Assembly (NCBI RefSeq): GCF_033878955.1
Contig: NZ_CP138858.1
Span: forward strand, 372,001-436,000
Reading direction: 5' to 3'
DNA: 64,000 bases
From: Coraliomargarita algicola
GTDB lineage: Bacteria; Verrucomicrobiota; Verrucomicrobiia; Opitutales; Coraliomargaritaceae
Both the position numbers and the translations under genes were made by a program. The notes below the pieces were generated by a model. It was not told where the DNA came from and ran no database searches. It worked only from the letters and a program-made list of their open reading frames with translations. Each line of letters starts with the position of its first letter. The first letter of the stretch is position 1. Positions 26,798 to 35,082 of this stretch are shown in pieces.

Positions 26798-28609
26798 ATG
26801 AAATCGACCATCCATTCTTTATTCGCAGCGGTACTGCTGGCCGCATCGTCAGCACCGGCAACACTTGCTGCGCAAGACCACGTCCAGACGCAACGAGCTG
26901 ATAGTTCCGTGATTTTACCTGCTACAATCGCATGCTCACAGAGCGATACTTGGAGCTGGGATTTTGACATTACACATCCAGGCATTTACACCTTGCAAGT
27001 CGTTGTGGACATTGCAGGCGCAGAAGCCGCACATACTGGATGGGCGCGTCTTAATGGCGAACTGGTCGGGCAGAAGCTAAAGAAGGCCTATGTGATCGAG
27101 GAAGGCCTTGTTTCAGAATTCGAGCAATCAATCGACATCGCGGGTTCTGGCAGCTACTCCTTAACGCTCGCCTCTAATTTATCGGTTAATAAAGCGCGCT
27201 TAGTGCCTGTCGGTTACACCAGCAGTCGCATCTCGTTGAGTTCGGATCAATACTATCAGCCATGGCTGAAAATGCACCAATCGGCCCCCAAAGTCGCGGC
27301 GATGGAATGGTATCGTCAGGCTCGCTTCGGCATGTTCATCCACTGGGGCGTTTATTCGGAAGCAGCAGGCTCTTGGAAGGGGCAAGGTATCGAGGAAGGT
27401 GTTGGCCCAAAGGTGGCGGAGTGGATTCAGTTCGCATTTAAAATCTCACGCGAGGAATACCGTGCGTATGCCAAAAACTTTAATCCCGATCAAACCTTCG
27501 CCGTCAACATCGCACAGCTCGCCAAAGCGACGGGCATGAACTACGTGGTGATCACTGCCAAGCATCACGATGGCTTTGCGCTCTTTGATTCAGCTTGCTC
27601 GGATTGGGATATCGCCGACGCCACTGATTACGACGGCGATCTAGTTAAAGAACTCTACGATGCCTGCCGAGCTGAGGGCCTCGATTTCGGAGTCTATTAC
27701 TCGCATGGCAATGACTGGGGCGAAGGCTCTGATGGCAACTATGCGAACGTAAAAGCCTATAACGACACTCTAGGTGTCGCTACGCGACCCAATGGTAAAA
27801 ATCTCTGGGACCCCAGTCCCAATACCCATGTGGAATATCTGGAGAACAAAGCTTACCCGCAAATCGCGGAGTTAATTGAACTGCTGCCCGACTTGCGTCT
27901 CATTTGGTTCGATGGCGAAGGCCTGATCACTGAAGCACAAGCTTTCCGTTTCTATGAGATGGTCTATGAATTGAACCCGAATATTATTGTTAATCGCCGC
28001 GTCGGCTACGACTTCGGCGATTATATCGACGCAGGTGACAATAAAACGCCCGCCGCCAATGAGTTAGCCGCCAAGCACTTCGAAACCTGCGGCACCGCCA
28101 ACCACTCGTGGGGCTTCAAGGCGCACGACCACCATTGGAAGAGTGGCAATCAGCTGCTGCGTAACTTCGTCGATATCGTTTCCAAAGGTGGAAACTACCT
28201 GCTCAACATCGGGCCTGATGGTAAAGGCACGGTGCCTGAGCCCTGTGTGGCCAGTTTTCACGAAATGGGGGAGTGGGTGAAAACAAACTCAGAAGCCATC
28301 TTTGGGACCACGCGTTGGACCCCGTTCAGCGAGGGCGTGGACAAGGTCAACAATTCCAAATCACATGCGGATGAGTTTTGGTTCAGTTCACGAGACGATA
28401 CGGTGTATGTGATGTCTTTGGCTGCGAACAAGGATTCTGCTCATATCCGTTCCCTTAAGACATCTGCGGGCATTGTGCTGGAGGTGCGGCTCTTAGGCAG
28501 TCAAAACAAACTGAAGTGGTCGCAAGATGAACACGGGCTGGAAGTCGACTTCACCGGTGTCCACACGGGGCCCAACGGTTATGCACTCGCGGTGACATTG
28601 CAGCCATAA
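26798..28609 (+). CDS. Secreted alpha-L-fucosidase, GH29
   Basis: Signal peptide (MKSTIHSLFAAVLLAASSAPATLAA), an N-terminal beta-sandwich module of about 120 residues, then the GH29 barrel: WYRQARFGMFIHWGVYS, the VITAKHHDGFALF metal-like loop, and the nucleophile Asp372 in LIWFDGEG. A C-terminal beta domain (from about 500) completes the protein. It cleaves alpha-fucosyl residues from glycans such as algal or animal fucosides, outside the cytoplasm. The start is chosen at the signal peptide; an upstream in-frame ATG adds 11 residues that do not fit a leader. The gene is monocistronic, with no sulfatase or transporter beside it. Confidence 0.94.
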   Translation: MKSTIHSLFAAVLLAASSAPATLAAQDHVQTQRADSSVILPATIACSQSDTWSWDFDITHPGIYTLQVVVDIAGAEAAHTGWARLNGELVGQKLKKAYVIEEGLVSEFEQSIDIAGSGSYSLTLASNLSVNKARLVPVGYTSSRISLSSDQYYQPWLKMHQSAPKVAAMEWYRQARFGMFIHWGVYSEAAGSWKGQGIEEGVGPKVAEWIQFAFKISREEYRAYAKNFNPDQTFAVNIAQLAKATGMNYVVITAKHHDGFALFDSACSDWDIADATDYDGDLVKELYDACRAEGLDFGVYYSHGNDWGEGSDGNYANVKAYNDTLGVATRPNGKNLWDPSPNTHVEYLENKAYPQIAELIELLPDLRLIWFDGEGLITEAQAFRFYEMVYELNPNIIVNRRVGYDFGDYIDAGDNKTPAANELAAKHFETCGTANHSWGFKAHDHHWKSGNQLLRNFVDIVSKGGNYLLNIGPDGKGTVPEPCVASFHEMGEWVKTNSEAIFGTTRWTPFSEGVDKVNNSKSHADEFWFSSRDDTVYVMSLAANKDSAHIRSLKTSAGIVLEVRLLGSQNKLKWSQDEHGLEVDFTGVHTGPNGYALAVTLQP

Positions 28610-28643
28610 AGCTACATCCAGAAATTGTAAAAGCTTAAAGCCG

Positions 28644-28679
28644 TCACGCTTGCCCGCAGTCCATACGCGGTAAGCGTGA
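28644..28679 (+). terminator. Terminator-like hairpin after the fucosidase gene
   Basis: TCACGCTTGCCCGC pairs with GCGGTAAGCGTGA (one G-T pair and one bulge) around the loop AGTCCATAC. The stem has about 13 pairs and lies 35 bp after the stop. The following bases are T-rich only in part. Confidence 0.55.
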
Positions 28680-28733
28680 GTGCTTCAACTCTTAAGCGCG
28701 GCACGAATTCTGGCGGCAACGCGATCCGCTGGT

Positions 28734-29183
28734 TTATTCCACCTTTTCGGTTGGGATCTTATTCGGACAGGTCACGGCCAGCACAGGCACTTTAGTTTTG
28801 ATCCAGACGTTTTGCTCTTTAAAGAGCTTCGCTGGGACCGCTTCACAGGCTTCACCGATGGTTTCAACTGGCATGCGACGCCCCTTAGGGGTGGTGTTAA
28901 ATTCGTAAGCAGCACTGATGATACGCTCAGGCGCAACAGTCACACCGTCGTCTTCAGGGATTTGCACGACCCAACCAGTGAGGTCTTTATCCTTGAGCTC
29001 GTCCTCCGGATCAGAGATCAGAATCGAGAATTGCTTCTTCACTGGGGGAGGGCGGTTGGCCTTTTCTTCTTCTTCGGCTTTGAGCTCCATTTCGACTTCC
29101 TGCATGATCTCATTGACCTTGCGGATGTCGGGTTCGTTGCGTTGTAGGATGAATTTAAGAGTTTCTACGTCGATTTTTGCCAT
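28734..29183 (-). CDS. Conserved-looking cytoplasmic protein, unknown function
   Basis: A 149-residue soluble protein with an acidic helical N-terminal third (about residues 20-42, rich in E and K) and a mixed alpha/beta remainder ending EKVE. Strand-like segments KQFSILISDP and TGWVVQIPEDD are followed by IISAAYEFN and VPVLAVTCPNK. No leader or membrane segment. Good coding character and a position 90 bp downstream of the M16 peptidase gene on the same strand suggest it is real and may share its transcript. Not recognised. Confidence 0.6.
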   Translation of the reverse strand: MAKIDVETLKFILQRNEPDIRKVNEIMQEVEMELKAEEEEKANRPPPVKKQFSILISDPEDELKDKDLTGWVVQIPEDDGVTVAPERIISAAYEFNTTPKGRRMPVETIGEACEAVPAKLFKEQNVWIKTKVPVLAVTCPNKIPTEKVE

Positions 29184-29273
29184 GAACTTGTTGAGTAAAA
29201 GGTGTAATTGAAAAAATGCTGAGTCAGCGAGTATGGGACAGTGCTAGTGAAAGCGCGCTTGAATGCGAGTCGA

Positions 29274-32200
29274 TTATTTTTCTCGTTTATACAATAGTTC
29301 GGAAGCGTTGAATATGCTGCGGATCGGATCCATCGACTCGATGAAGGTGTATTCGCCGGTGTCTCCCCAGTCCCAGGTCTTGCCCAGGATGTAGTGTCGC
29401 ACGGGTAATTCAGCTTCGTTGGGAGCGATCTTCACGGTATCCGCTGCGGTGCTGATGACTTGTGCGGCCATCGCATCGGAATCGCGGCTGAGTTGTGAGA
29501 GCACAACGATACTTTCCGAGGTGCGATATATTTGATCAATATGAATACGCCAAGCGGCGTCGGGCACATCGAGCCGAACGGTAATCGCCTCCTGCTCCGC
29601 GGGTGCATCCAGCGCTTCATTGGGCTTGGCCAGCGAACCGGCGATCACTTCTGTAAGCTGTGTAGGATCAAAGTATTTGCGGATGGCACGATTGACATCT
29701 TTGGCGGTGAGCTGACGGACTCGCAGCGGATAAGTGTCGATATATTCAGGGCCAAAGCCACGTTGCATGAAGCTGTGAACTTGCCCCGCCACGCTACCAG
29801 TCGTGGATAGGCCGACCAGGTAGGAACCTGTCAAGGTCTCGATGGCTGCGCGGACTTCCTGTTCGGTGACGCCGTCGTCGTACCATTTTTGTACGACCTC
29901 ATGGGTCGCCGCGAGACCATCGTTTAACATGCTAGGAGCGAAACTGGCTGAGAGCACCCAATTGCCCGGTGTGAGGATGTCGCCTTCATGGCCTGAGCGA
30001 ATACTGTAGGTGAGTCCGCGATTTTTGCGGACCTCGGTCATTAGTCGCGAGTGGAAGCTGCCGCCGAGTATGTAGTTACCCACCATAAAGGGCAGGTAGT
30101 CATCCGCGGTGCGTTGCAGCTGAGTGTTATAACCAAAGCGGACGGCGACGCTGGTCTTATCTTCTATGTAGATGCGCTCGGACTGTTCGTTGTTTTCCAG
30201 CTGGGTGGTTTCAAGTGGAGGGAATTCGCTCCCAGTATTCCAGTCCTCAAAAGCGTTGCCCACGGCAGCTTTGAGTTGTTCGAAGTCGATGTCCCCGGTA
30301 AAGATCAGAGTCATCGAGTCGGCGCCGTAATGTGCCTGATGAAATGCGGCGAGGTCCTCGACAGTCGTGGATTCGAGGTCGGCGAGTAGCTCTTTAATCG
30401 GAGTGCTGTAGTTGATATGCTGCGCTGGATAGAGCAGTCGTGAGAGCTGCGCACTGGCGCGGTAATCGGGATTGTCGATTGCTTGTAAAAGACCCGCTTC
30501 CTGGCGGCTTTTAAGGTTTTTCAAGACTTCCGGATCAAAGGCCGGGTGGCGCAACTGATCTGCCAGAATGTCTAAGACCGAACCTGCGTCGGGACGAAGG
30601 AATTTACCCGAAAAATTAAGACTTTGTGCGCCTGAGCTAAAGCCAATATCAGCTCCGAGAGTGTCGAGCTTTTCAGCGATTTGAAAGCGATCCTGGCGGG
30701 TGGTGCCCTTGTCCAGCATCGCAGCTGTCAGGCTGGCAAGCATGGGCGCGTCTGCCGGGCTTAAGCTATCACCAGCCGCAATGCTGCCGACGAAGGAGAC
30801 CACATTGTCAATCGGCATATCGATAGCGATAAGTTCAATACCACCGATCTCGGCGCGTTGCATATGAGAGCTAAAATCAACAATGGCTGCCGAAGTGGCT
30901 CCGTTGGTATCGCCAACCGGGACGTCCGCGGTGGCTTCATTCGACAACTGGCCGAAGAGCGCGGGATCGCGGTAGTAGTTGGGGCCAGCAATTGAGCTCA
31001 GGGTATTGGCTTGAGCGGTCAATGAGTTAACGACCTCGGGCACAAACCAACCGGTAGTGCTGCTTTTCTCGATAAAGGACTTAGCCGCCACTTGCTGTAG
31101 TTTTTCAGTGGAGACGGCTTGTATGGCTTGGGGGAGATGAATGTAAGCGGACCAATCACCCATCGCGATCGCGTCGTTGATCTGATCGGCGATCGCATAG
31201 GGGCCATCGCGACCATACACGGTGCTGGCTTGTATGACAGATTTAGCGCGTGCGAGTTCATCTTTATCCACGCCACCGCTAATCAGCGATTCGATTTCGT
31301 CCAGAATGATCGCTTCGACCTCCGCGTGGGTGGCATCGGGTGTCAAATAGGCGCCAAATATGAACAAGCCTGGATCATTGAGCTGTGGTGCATAGGTAAA
31401 GGTCGCGCTGGCTTTGCCATTGTCTTCCAAGGCACGGTAGAGGCGGCCCGTTTTGTCCGCACCGAGGATTTGTTGCAGCAGGTTGAGTGCGGCCCAATCC
31501 TCGTGCCGTCCTTCCGGCACTTTGAAACCGATCATCACCACACCTACTTGTCCTGCCCGGTGAATGGTGACACGACGCGAACCGATCTGTTCGGGCTCAC
31601 TGGTTTCGACTTCAGGGATCGTGTGAGGCGCTTTGGGCACGGCCCCATAATGCGTCGCGATCGCCTGTAAGGTGGCGGCTTTATCAAAACCGCCAATCAC
31701 GGTCAGGACTGCATTTTCCGGCCAATAGAAGGTGTCGTAAAAATCACGTAGTTTCTGAGGCGTGGTGTTTTCGATATCCGAACGCCAGCCAATCGTAGGA
31801 TGTCCGTAGGGATGGGCCATGTAGGCCGAGGCAAATAATTCCTTAATCAGGGTGCTCACTGGGCTGTTCTCACCGCGTTCGTATTCGTTGCGCACCACCG
31901 TCATTTCAGAATTCAGGTCTTCCTGACGGATGAGCAGGCCACGCATACGGTCGGCTTCCAGCTCAATCGTCATGGGGACGTACTCGCTCGGCATGGTTGC
32001 ATAGTAGTTGGTGCGGTCAAACCATGTCGTCGCGTTGGAACGTGCGCCGATACGTTCCATTTGACTGGAATAATCGCTGCCATCCGAGCTGTTGAAACGC
32101 TCGGTGCCTTTAAACATCATGTGCTCCAATATATGCGTCGCGCCTGTAGTGCCGGTGACTTCATTGCGTGAACCAACTTTATACGTCACCATGACTGTGG

Positions 32201-32372
32201 CAACCGGTAAGCCTTCGTTGGGCATTAGCAGTATGCTGAGGCCATTCGATGTGAGGCGGTATTCTTCAATGCCGCCCAATGTCTGCACGGCCTCGATCCC
32301 AGTCGGGAGCGACTGCGCAAAGCATTGCAGTGCCATCAGGCAGGAAAGTAGGGGGATTCTTAAAAATCTCAT
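29274..32372 (-). CDS. Exported M16-family zinc metallopeptidase, two-module
   Basis: A 1032-residue protein with a signal peptide (MRFLRIPLLSCLMALQCFAQS). The first M16 module has the inverted zinc motif HILEH (H80, E83, H84) and the distal glutamate in MTVVRNEYERGE. A second module from about residue 500 lacks HxxEH and serves as the non-catalytic half of the clamshell, as in pitrilysin-like enzymes. It probably degrades peptides or misfolded segments in the periplasm. The 291 bp upstream hold no recognisable gene. Confidence 0.93.
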   Translation of the reverse strand: MRFLRIPLLSCLMALQCFAQSLPTGIEAVQTLGGIEEYRLTSNGLSILLMPNEGLPVATVMVTYKVGSRNEVTGTTGATHILEHMMFKGTERFNSSDGSDYSSQMERIGARSNATTWFDRTNYYATMPSEYVPMTIELEADRMRGLLIRQEDLNSEMTVVRNEYERGENSPVSTLIKELFASAYMAHPYGHPTIGWRSDIENTTPQKLRDFYDTFYWPENAVLTVIGGFDKAATLQAIATHYGAVPKAPHTIPEVETSEPEQIGSRRVTIHRAGQVGVVMIGFKVPEGRHEDWAALNLLQQILGADKTGRLYRALEDNGKASATFTYAPQLNDPGLFIFGAYLTPDATHAEVEAIILDEIESLISGGVDKDELARAKSVIQASTVYGRDGPYAIADQINDAIAMGDWSAYIHLPQAIQAVSTEKLQQVAAKSFIEKSSTTGWFVPEVVNSLTAQANTLSSIAGPNYYRDPALFGQLSNEATADVPVGDTNGATSAAIVDFSSHMQRAEIGGIELIAIDMPIDNVVSFVGSIAAGDSLSPADAPMLASLTAAMLDKGTTRQDRFQIAEKLDTLGADIGFSSGAQSLNFSGKFLRPDAGSVLDILADQLRHPAFDPEVLKNLKSRQEAGLLQAIDNPDYRASAQLSRLLYPAQHINYSTPIKELLADLESTTVEDLAAFHQAHYGADSMTLIFTGDIDFEQLKAAVGNAFEDWNTGSEFPPLETTQLENNEQSERIYIEDKTSVAVRFGYNTQLQRTADDYLPFMVGNYILGGSFHSRLMTEVRKNRGLTYSIRSGHEGDILTPGNWVLSASFAPSMLNDGLAATHEVVQKWYDDGVTEQEVRAAIETLTGSYLVGLSTTGSVAGQVHSFMQRGFGPEYIDTYPLRVRQLTAKDVNRAIRKYFDPTQLTEVIAGSLAKPNEALDAPAEQEAITVRLDVPDAAWRIHIDQIYRTSESIVVLSQLSRDSDAMAAQVISTAADTVKIAPNEAELPVRHYILGKTWDWGDTGEYTFIESMDPIRSIFNASELLYKREK

Positions 32373-32663
32373 AAATATTTGAATAGGGTCAATTAAGAGC
32401 AGTCAATGTTCCGTCGTGATGATGGCAAGTACGCTAAAGCACTTTTATTATCTAGGGTGTGATCACGTAGTGAGGCTGAGTACATATCTGAGTCTAAGAG
32501 CTTCGATCAGTTTAAAAATGGAGCCAAATGCACTGAGATTGCAAAGATTGTGAGTGGTTCCCATCAAACCCCAGCCATACAAATTAAGGGTGTTTTGGCA
32601 AACTTCGGTGAAATTCCTAACTTTTGACTAGCCGCCTGTCGCATCTGCGGCATTATTGGCGGA

Positions 32664-33260
32664 GTGAATCTTCCAAATTTACTGACGCTCTCTCGTATCC
32701 CAATCCTCTTCGGTATTGTGGGCTTTTTGTATGCCCCGTTTACGGGAGCGAGGACGCTGGCTTTCGTGCTCTTCGTGATCGGTGCGTTGACGGATTGGGC
32801 CGATGGCTATGTCGCGCGTAAGCAAGGGATTGTTTCCAACTTTGGCAAATTGATGGATGCCCTTACAGATAAGGTCTTTATGGTCGGTTTGTTCATCTCG
32901 CTACTGGCGCATGGCACTTTACCGGCTTGGGCTTTGCCCTTACTGCTACTCATCCTCAGTCGTGAATTTCTAATCACTGGCTTGCGACTGGTGGCAGCGA
33001 GTTCGGGTATCGTACTGGCGGCGGAGAAGTCAGGTAAGCACAAGACTGTTTCGCAAATCGTTGCAGCCATTCTATTACTGTTGGCAGTGGCCGTGCGTGT
33101 GGATTTTCCAGAGTTACTGCCTGCGGTCATCGGCGATGTGCTGCACTGGGGCGGCTTGGCATTCTTCGTGATTGCGACCGTGCTGACTGTTTCATCCGGC
33201 ACGCAATATATGATTAAGTATTGGTCCATTTTTACGGGCAAAAACGAGGATCAGTCGTGA
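32664..33260 (+). CDS. pgsA: CDP-diacylglycerol-glycerol-3-phosphate 3-phosphatidyltransferase
   Basis: A 198-residue inner-membrane enzyme making phosphatidylglycerophosphate from CDP-diacylglycerol. The CDP-alcohol phosphotransferase motif D-x2-D-G-x2-A-R-x8-G-x3-D-x3-D reads DWADGYVARKQGIVSN...GKLMDALTDK. Start NLPNLLTLSRIP is the typical PgsA beginning, with a GTG start codon. The gene overlaps pgpA by 4 bp, so synthesis and dephosphorylation of phosphatidylglycerophosphate are coupled. Confidence 0.94.
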   Translation: MNLPNLLTLSRIPILFGIVGFLYAPFTGARTLAFVLFVIGALTDWADGYVARKQGIVSNFGKLMDALTDKVFMVGLFISLLAHGTLPAWALPLLLLILSREFLITGLRLVAASSGIVLAAEKSGKHKTVSQIVAAILLLLAVAVRVDFPELLPAVIGDVLHWGGLAFFVIATVLTVSSGTQYMIKYWSIFTGKNEDQS

Positions 33261-33778
33261 GCTCCATCGATCGTTATGTTTTTTGGACGCGGACTTTGTC
33301 CACGCCACTGATCGTCAATCTAGCGACCATTGGTCCAGTTGGCCGAGTGAAGAAAGCTCCCGGAACCTGGGGGAGTGTGGTCGGCCTAGCCTTTTACGCG
33401 GTTTTCTTCCATCATGCATCACCACTGGGCTTTATTTTTTTAGCGGCCTTGAGCGCCTATTTGTCGGTGGCGATTTGTGATGCCGCGGAGCAGCGTCTGC
33501 AAATGCGAGATCCCGGTATGATTGTGCTGGATGAAGTGGTCGCGGTGCCACTGGTCTTTATCGGTATGGGCGGTAACGATGGCCTGATCGCACAGCATGG
33601 CAGTTGGCCGGTGTTGTTGGCTGGATTTGCGCTCTTTCGCGTCTTCGATATCTTAAAACCATTCGGTATCTCAAAGCTGCAGGATTTACCTGGTGGGCTG
33701 GGCTGCGCAATTGACGATTTGGCAGCAGGCTTGGCGGCTTGTATCAGCTTGCATCTAATTTTGCTCTTTTTCTTCTAA
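33257..33778 (+). CDS. pgpA: Phosphatidylglycerophosphatase A
   Basis: Removes the phosphate of phosphatidylglycerophosphate to give phosphatidylglycerol. The family motifs GRVKKAPGTWGS near the N-terminus, DPGMIVLDEVVAVPL in the middle and FRVFDILKPFGI near the end are present, with three to four membrane helices. The GTG start overlaps the TGA of pgsA (GTGA), so that start is chosen over an upstream ATG inside pgsA. Its 173 residues are normal. Confidence 0.93.
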   Translation: MSSIDRYVFWTRTLSTPLIVNLATIGPVGRVKKAPGTWGSVVGLAFYAVFFHHASPLGFIFLAALSAYLSVAICDAAEQRLQMRDPGMIVLDEVVAVPLVFIGMGGNDGLIAQHGSWPVLLAGFALFRVFDILKPFGISKLQDLPGGLGCAIDDLAAGLAACISLHLILLFFF

Positions 33779-33829
33779 GGCCGATGGAATTTATTTAGGA
33801 CGCGATACTCTCAATGCGATCGACTGATT

Positions 33830-34369
33830 ATGCGTTTTAATTCACTCATTGATGCCCTGCAGGAGGCACTTCGCCAGCAACTCTTATTATTAACTGAACT
33901 GAGCGAGGAAGCCTATTGTGCCCCTGCTCAAGGGCATCTGAGTAGCTCTGTCGGCAAACACATCAGACACAATTTAGACCACTTCGAATCTTTTTTTCAT
34001 GGTCTGGACGCCTGTCAGATCGACTACGAGAACCGCTCTCGCCAAGGTCAGATCGAGTCCATATCTGAGGTCGCAATCGCGGTTTTGGAAGATTTGATTG
34101 TGCAACTACAAGCACTGCGCACAGAGGACGAACGGGAACTTGCTGTTCGCGAGGAAAGTGCGGCTGGCGCGAATCAACGCCGTTGGTTGAAGAGTTCACT
34201 CGGACGTGAATTACAGTTTCTGTTGGGGCATACCGTCCATCACAACGCGCTCATTGCGATGATCGTTGACCGCCATGGTCTGGCACTTCCAGAGGGTTTC
34301 GGCATCGCTCCGTCGACACTACGGCATCAACAGGTTCCGCATACGCCTGAGAATATATGTGCACACTAA
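33830..34369 (+). CDS. DinB/YfiT-like metal-binding four-helix protein
   Basis: A 179-residue helical protein with the DinB-type histidine triad: GKHIRHNLDHFESF in helix 2 and LGHTVHHNALIAMI in the last helix. Family members are metal-dependent, often thiol (bacillithiol, mycothiol) transferases or detoxification proteins. The substrate is unknown here. The end overlaps the NRDE gene by 13 bp and it is probably translated together with it. Upstream, 51 bp separate it from pgpA. Confidence 0.8.
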   Translation: MRFNSLIDALQEALRQQLLLLTELSEEAYCAPAQGHLSSSVGKHIRHNLDHFESFFHGLDACQIDYENRSRQGQIESISEVAIAVLEDLIVQLQALRTEDERELAVREESAAGANQRRWLKSSLGRELQFLLGHTVHHNALIAMIVDRHGLALPEGFGIAPSTLRHQQVPHTPENICAH

Positions 34370-35082
34370 GCTGGTGGCTGGCAGAGTCCGAGCGCGGGAT
34401 CGTATTCAATCGTGACGAGCTGCGCACGCGTGCGCGTGGGGAAGCTCCGAGGGTGGTCGAGTTTGCTGGAGCAGCCCGTATCTTGATGCCGCGTGATCCA
34501 GATGCTGGAGGCACTTGGCTGGGCGTGAACGATTCGGGCTTGATTGTGGCCTTGCTCAATAACTACCCCTTTCATTCTCCAAACTCGCCGGGGCAGATCA
34601 GTCGCGGTCAATTAGTCGTTGATTTATTGCGACATGCGCGTTCAGCAGCTGAGTGCATGTCAACGTTGCAAGAGCTCAATACTTCCGTGTATCAAGGTTT
34701 TTTACTGTTTGCTCTGGGACGTCATGACGGACCGCTGGCTCGTGAGTGGGATGGCCAACAATTGCAGCCGCTCAAACTCGAAGGGGAGGGGGGGCTACAT
34801 GTATTGACCTCTTCGTCCTATCGCCAACAAGAATGCGAAGCTTTTCGTGTGGATCTATTTGCGGGGCAAAGCCGAGAGCGGGCGCTGCTCAAAGAGAAAC
34901 ACGGAGCTTTCCATCCGGCAGACCCTGCGCTCGGTCCCTTGATGGTGCGGGACGATGCGGCGACCGACTCGGTGACAGAAATCGTTATTGGTAAAAATTA
35001 CGCTCACATGTGGTTTCATAGCGTAGATGGCAATCCTCCAGTGCTGAGTGAACCAAGCCAGCACAGACTAGCAATGCAATGA
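34357..35082 (+). CDS. NRDE (TANGO2-like) family protein
   Basis: A 241-residue protein with N-terminal Cys (MCTLSWW), the signature FNRDE at about residues 17-21, GGTWLGVNDSGLIVALLNNY and a C-terminal SVTEIVIGKNYAHMWFHS-type region. TANGO2/NRDE proteins have an N-terminal-nucleophile-like fold, and their role (haem or lipid handling) is still debated. It overlaps both neighbours (13 bp upstream, 4 bp downstream), which indicates translational coupling. Confidence 0.87.
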   Translation: MCTLSWWLAESERGIVFNRDELRTRARGEAPRVVEFAGAARILMPRDPDAGGTWLGVNDSGLIVALLNNYPFHSPNSPGQISRGQLVVDLLRHARSAAECMSTLQELNTSVYQGFLLFALGRHDGPLAREWDGQQLQPLKLEGEGGLHVLTSSSYRQQECEAFRVDLFAGQSRERALLKEKHGAFHPADPALGPLMVRDDAATDSVTEIVIGKNYAHMWFHSVDGNPPVLSEPSQHRLAMQ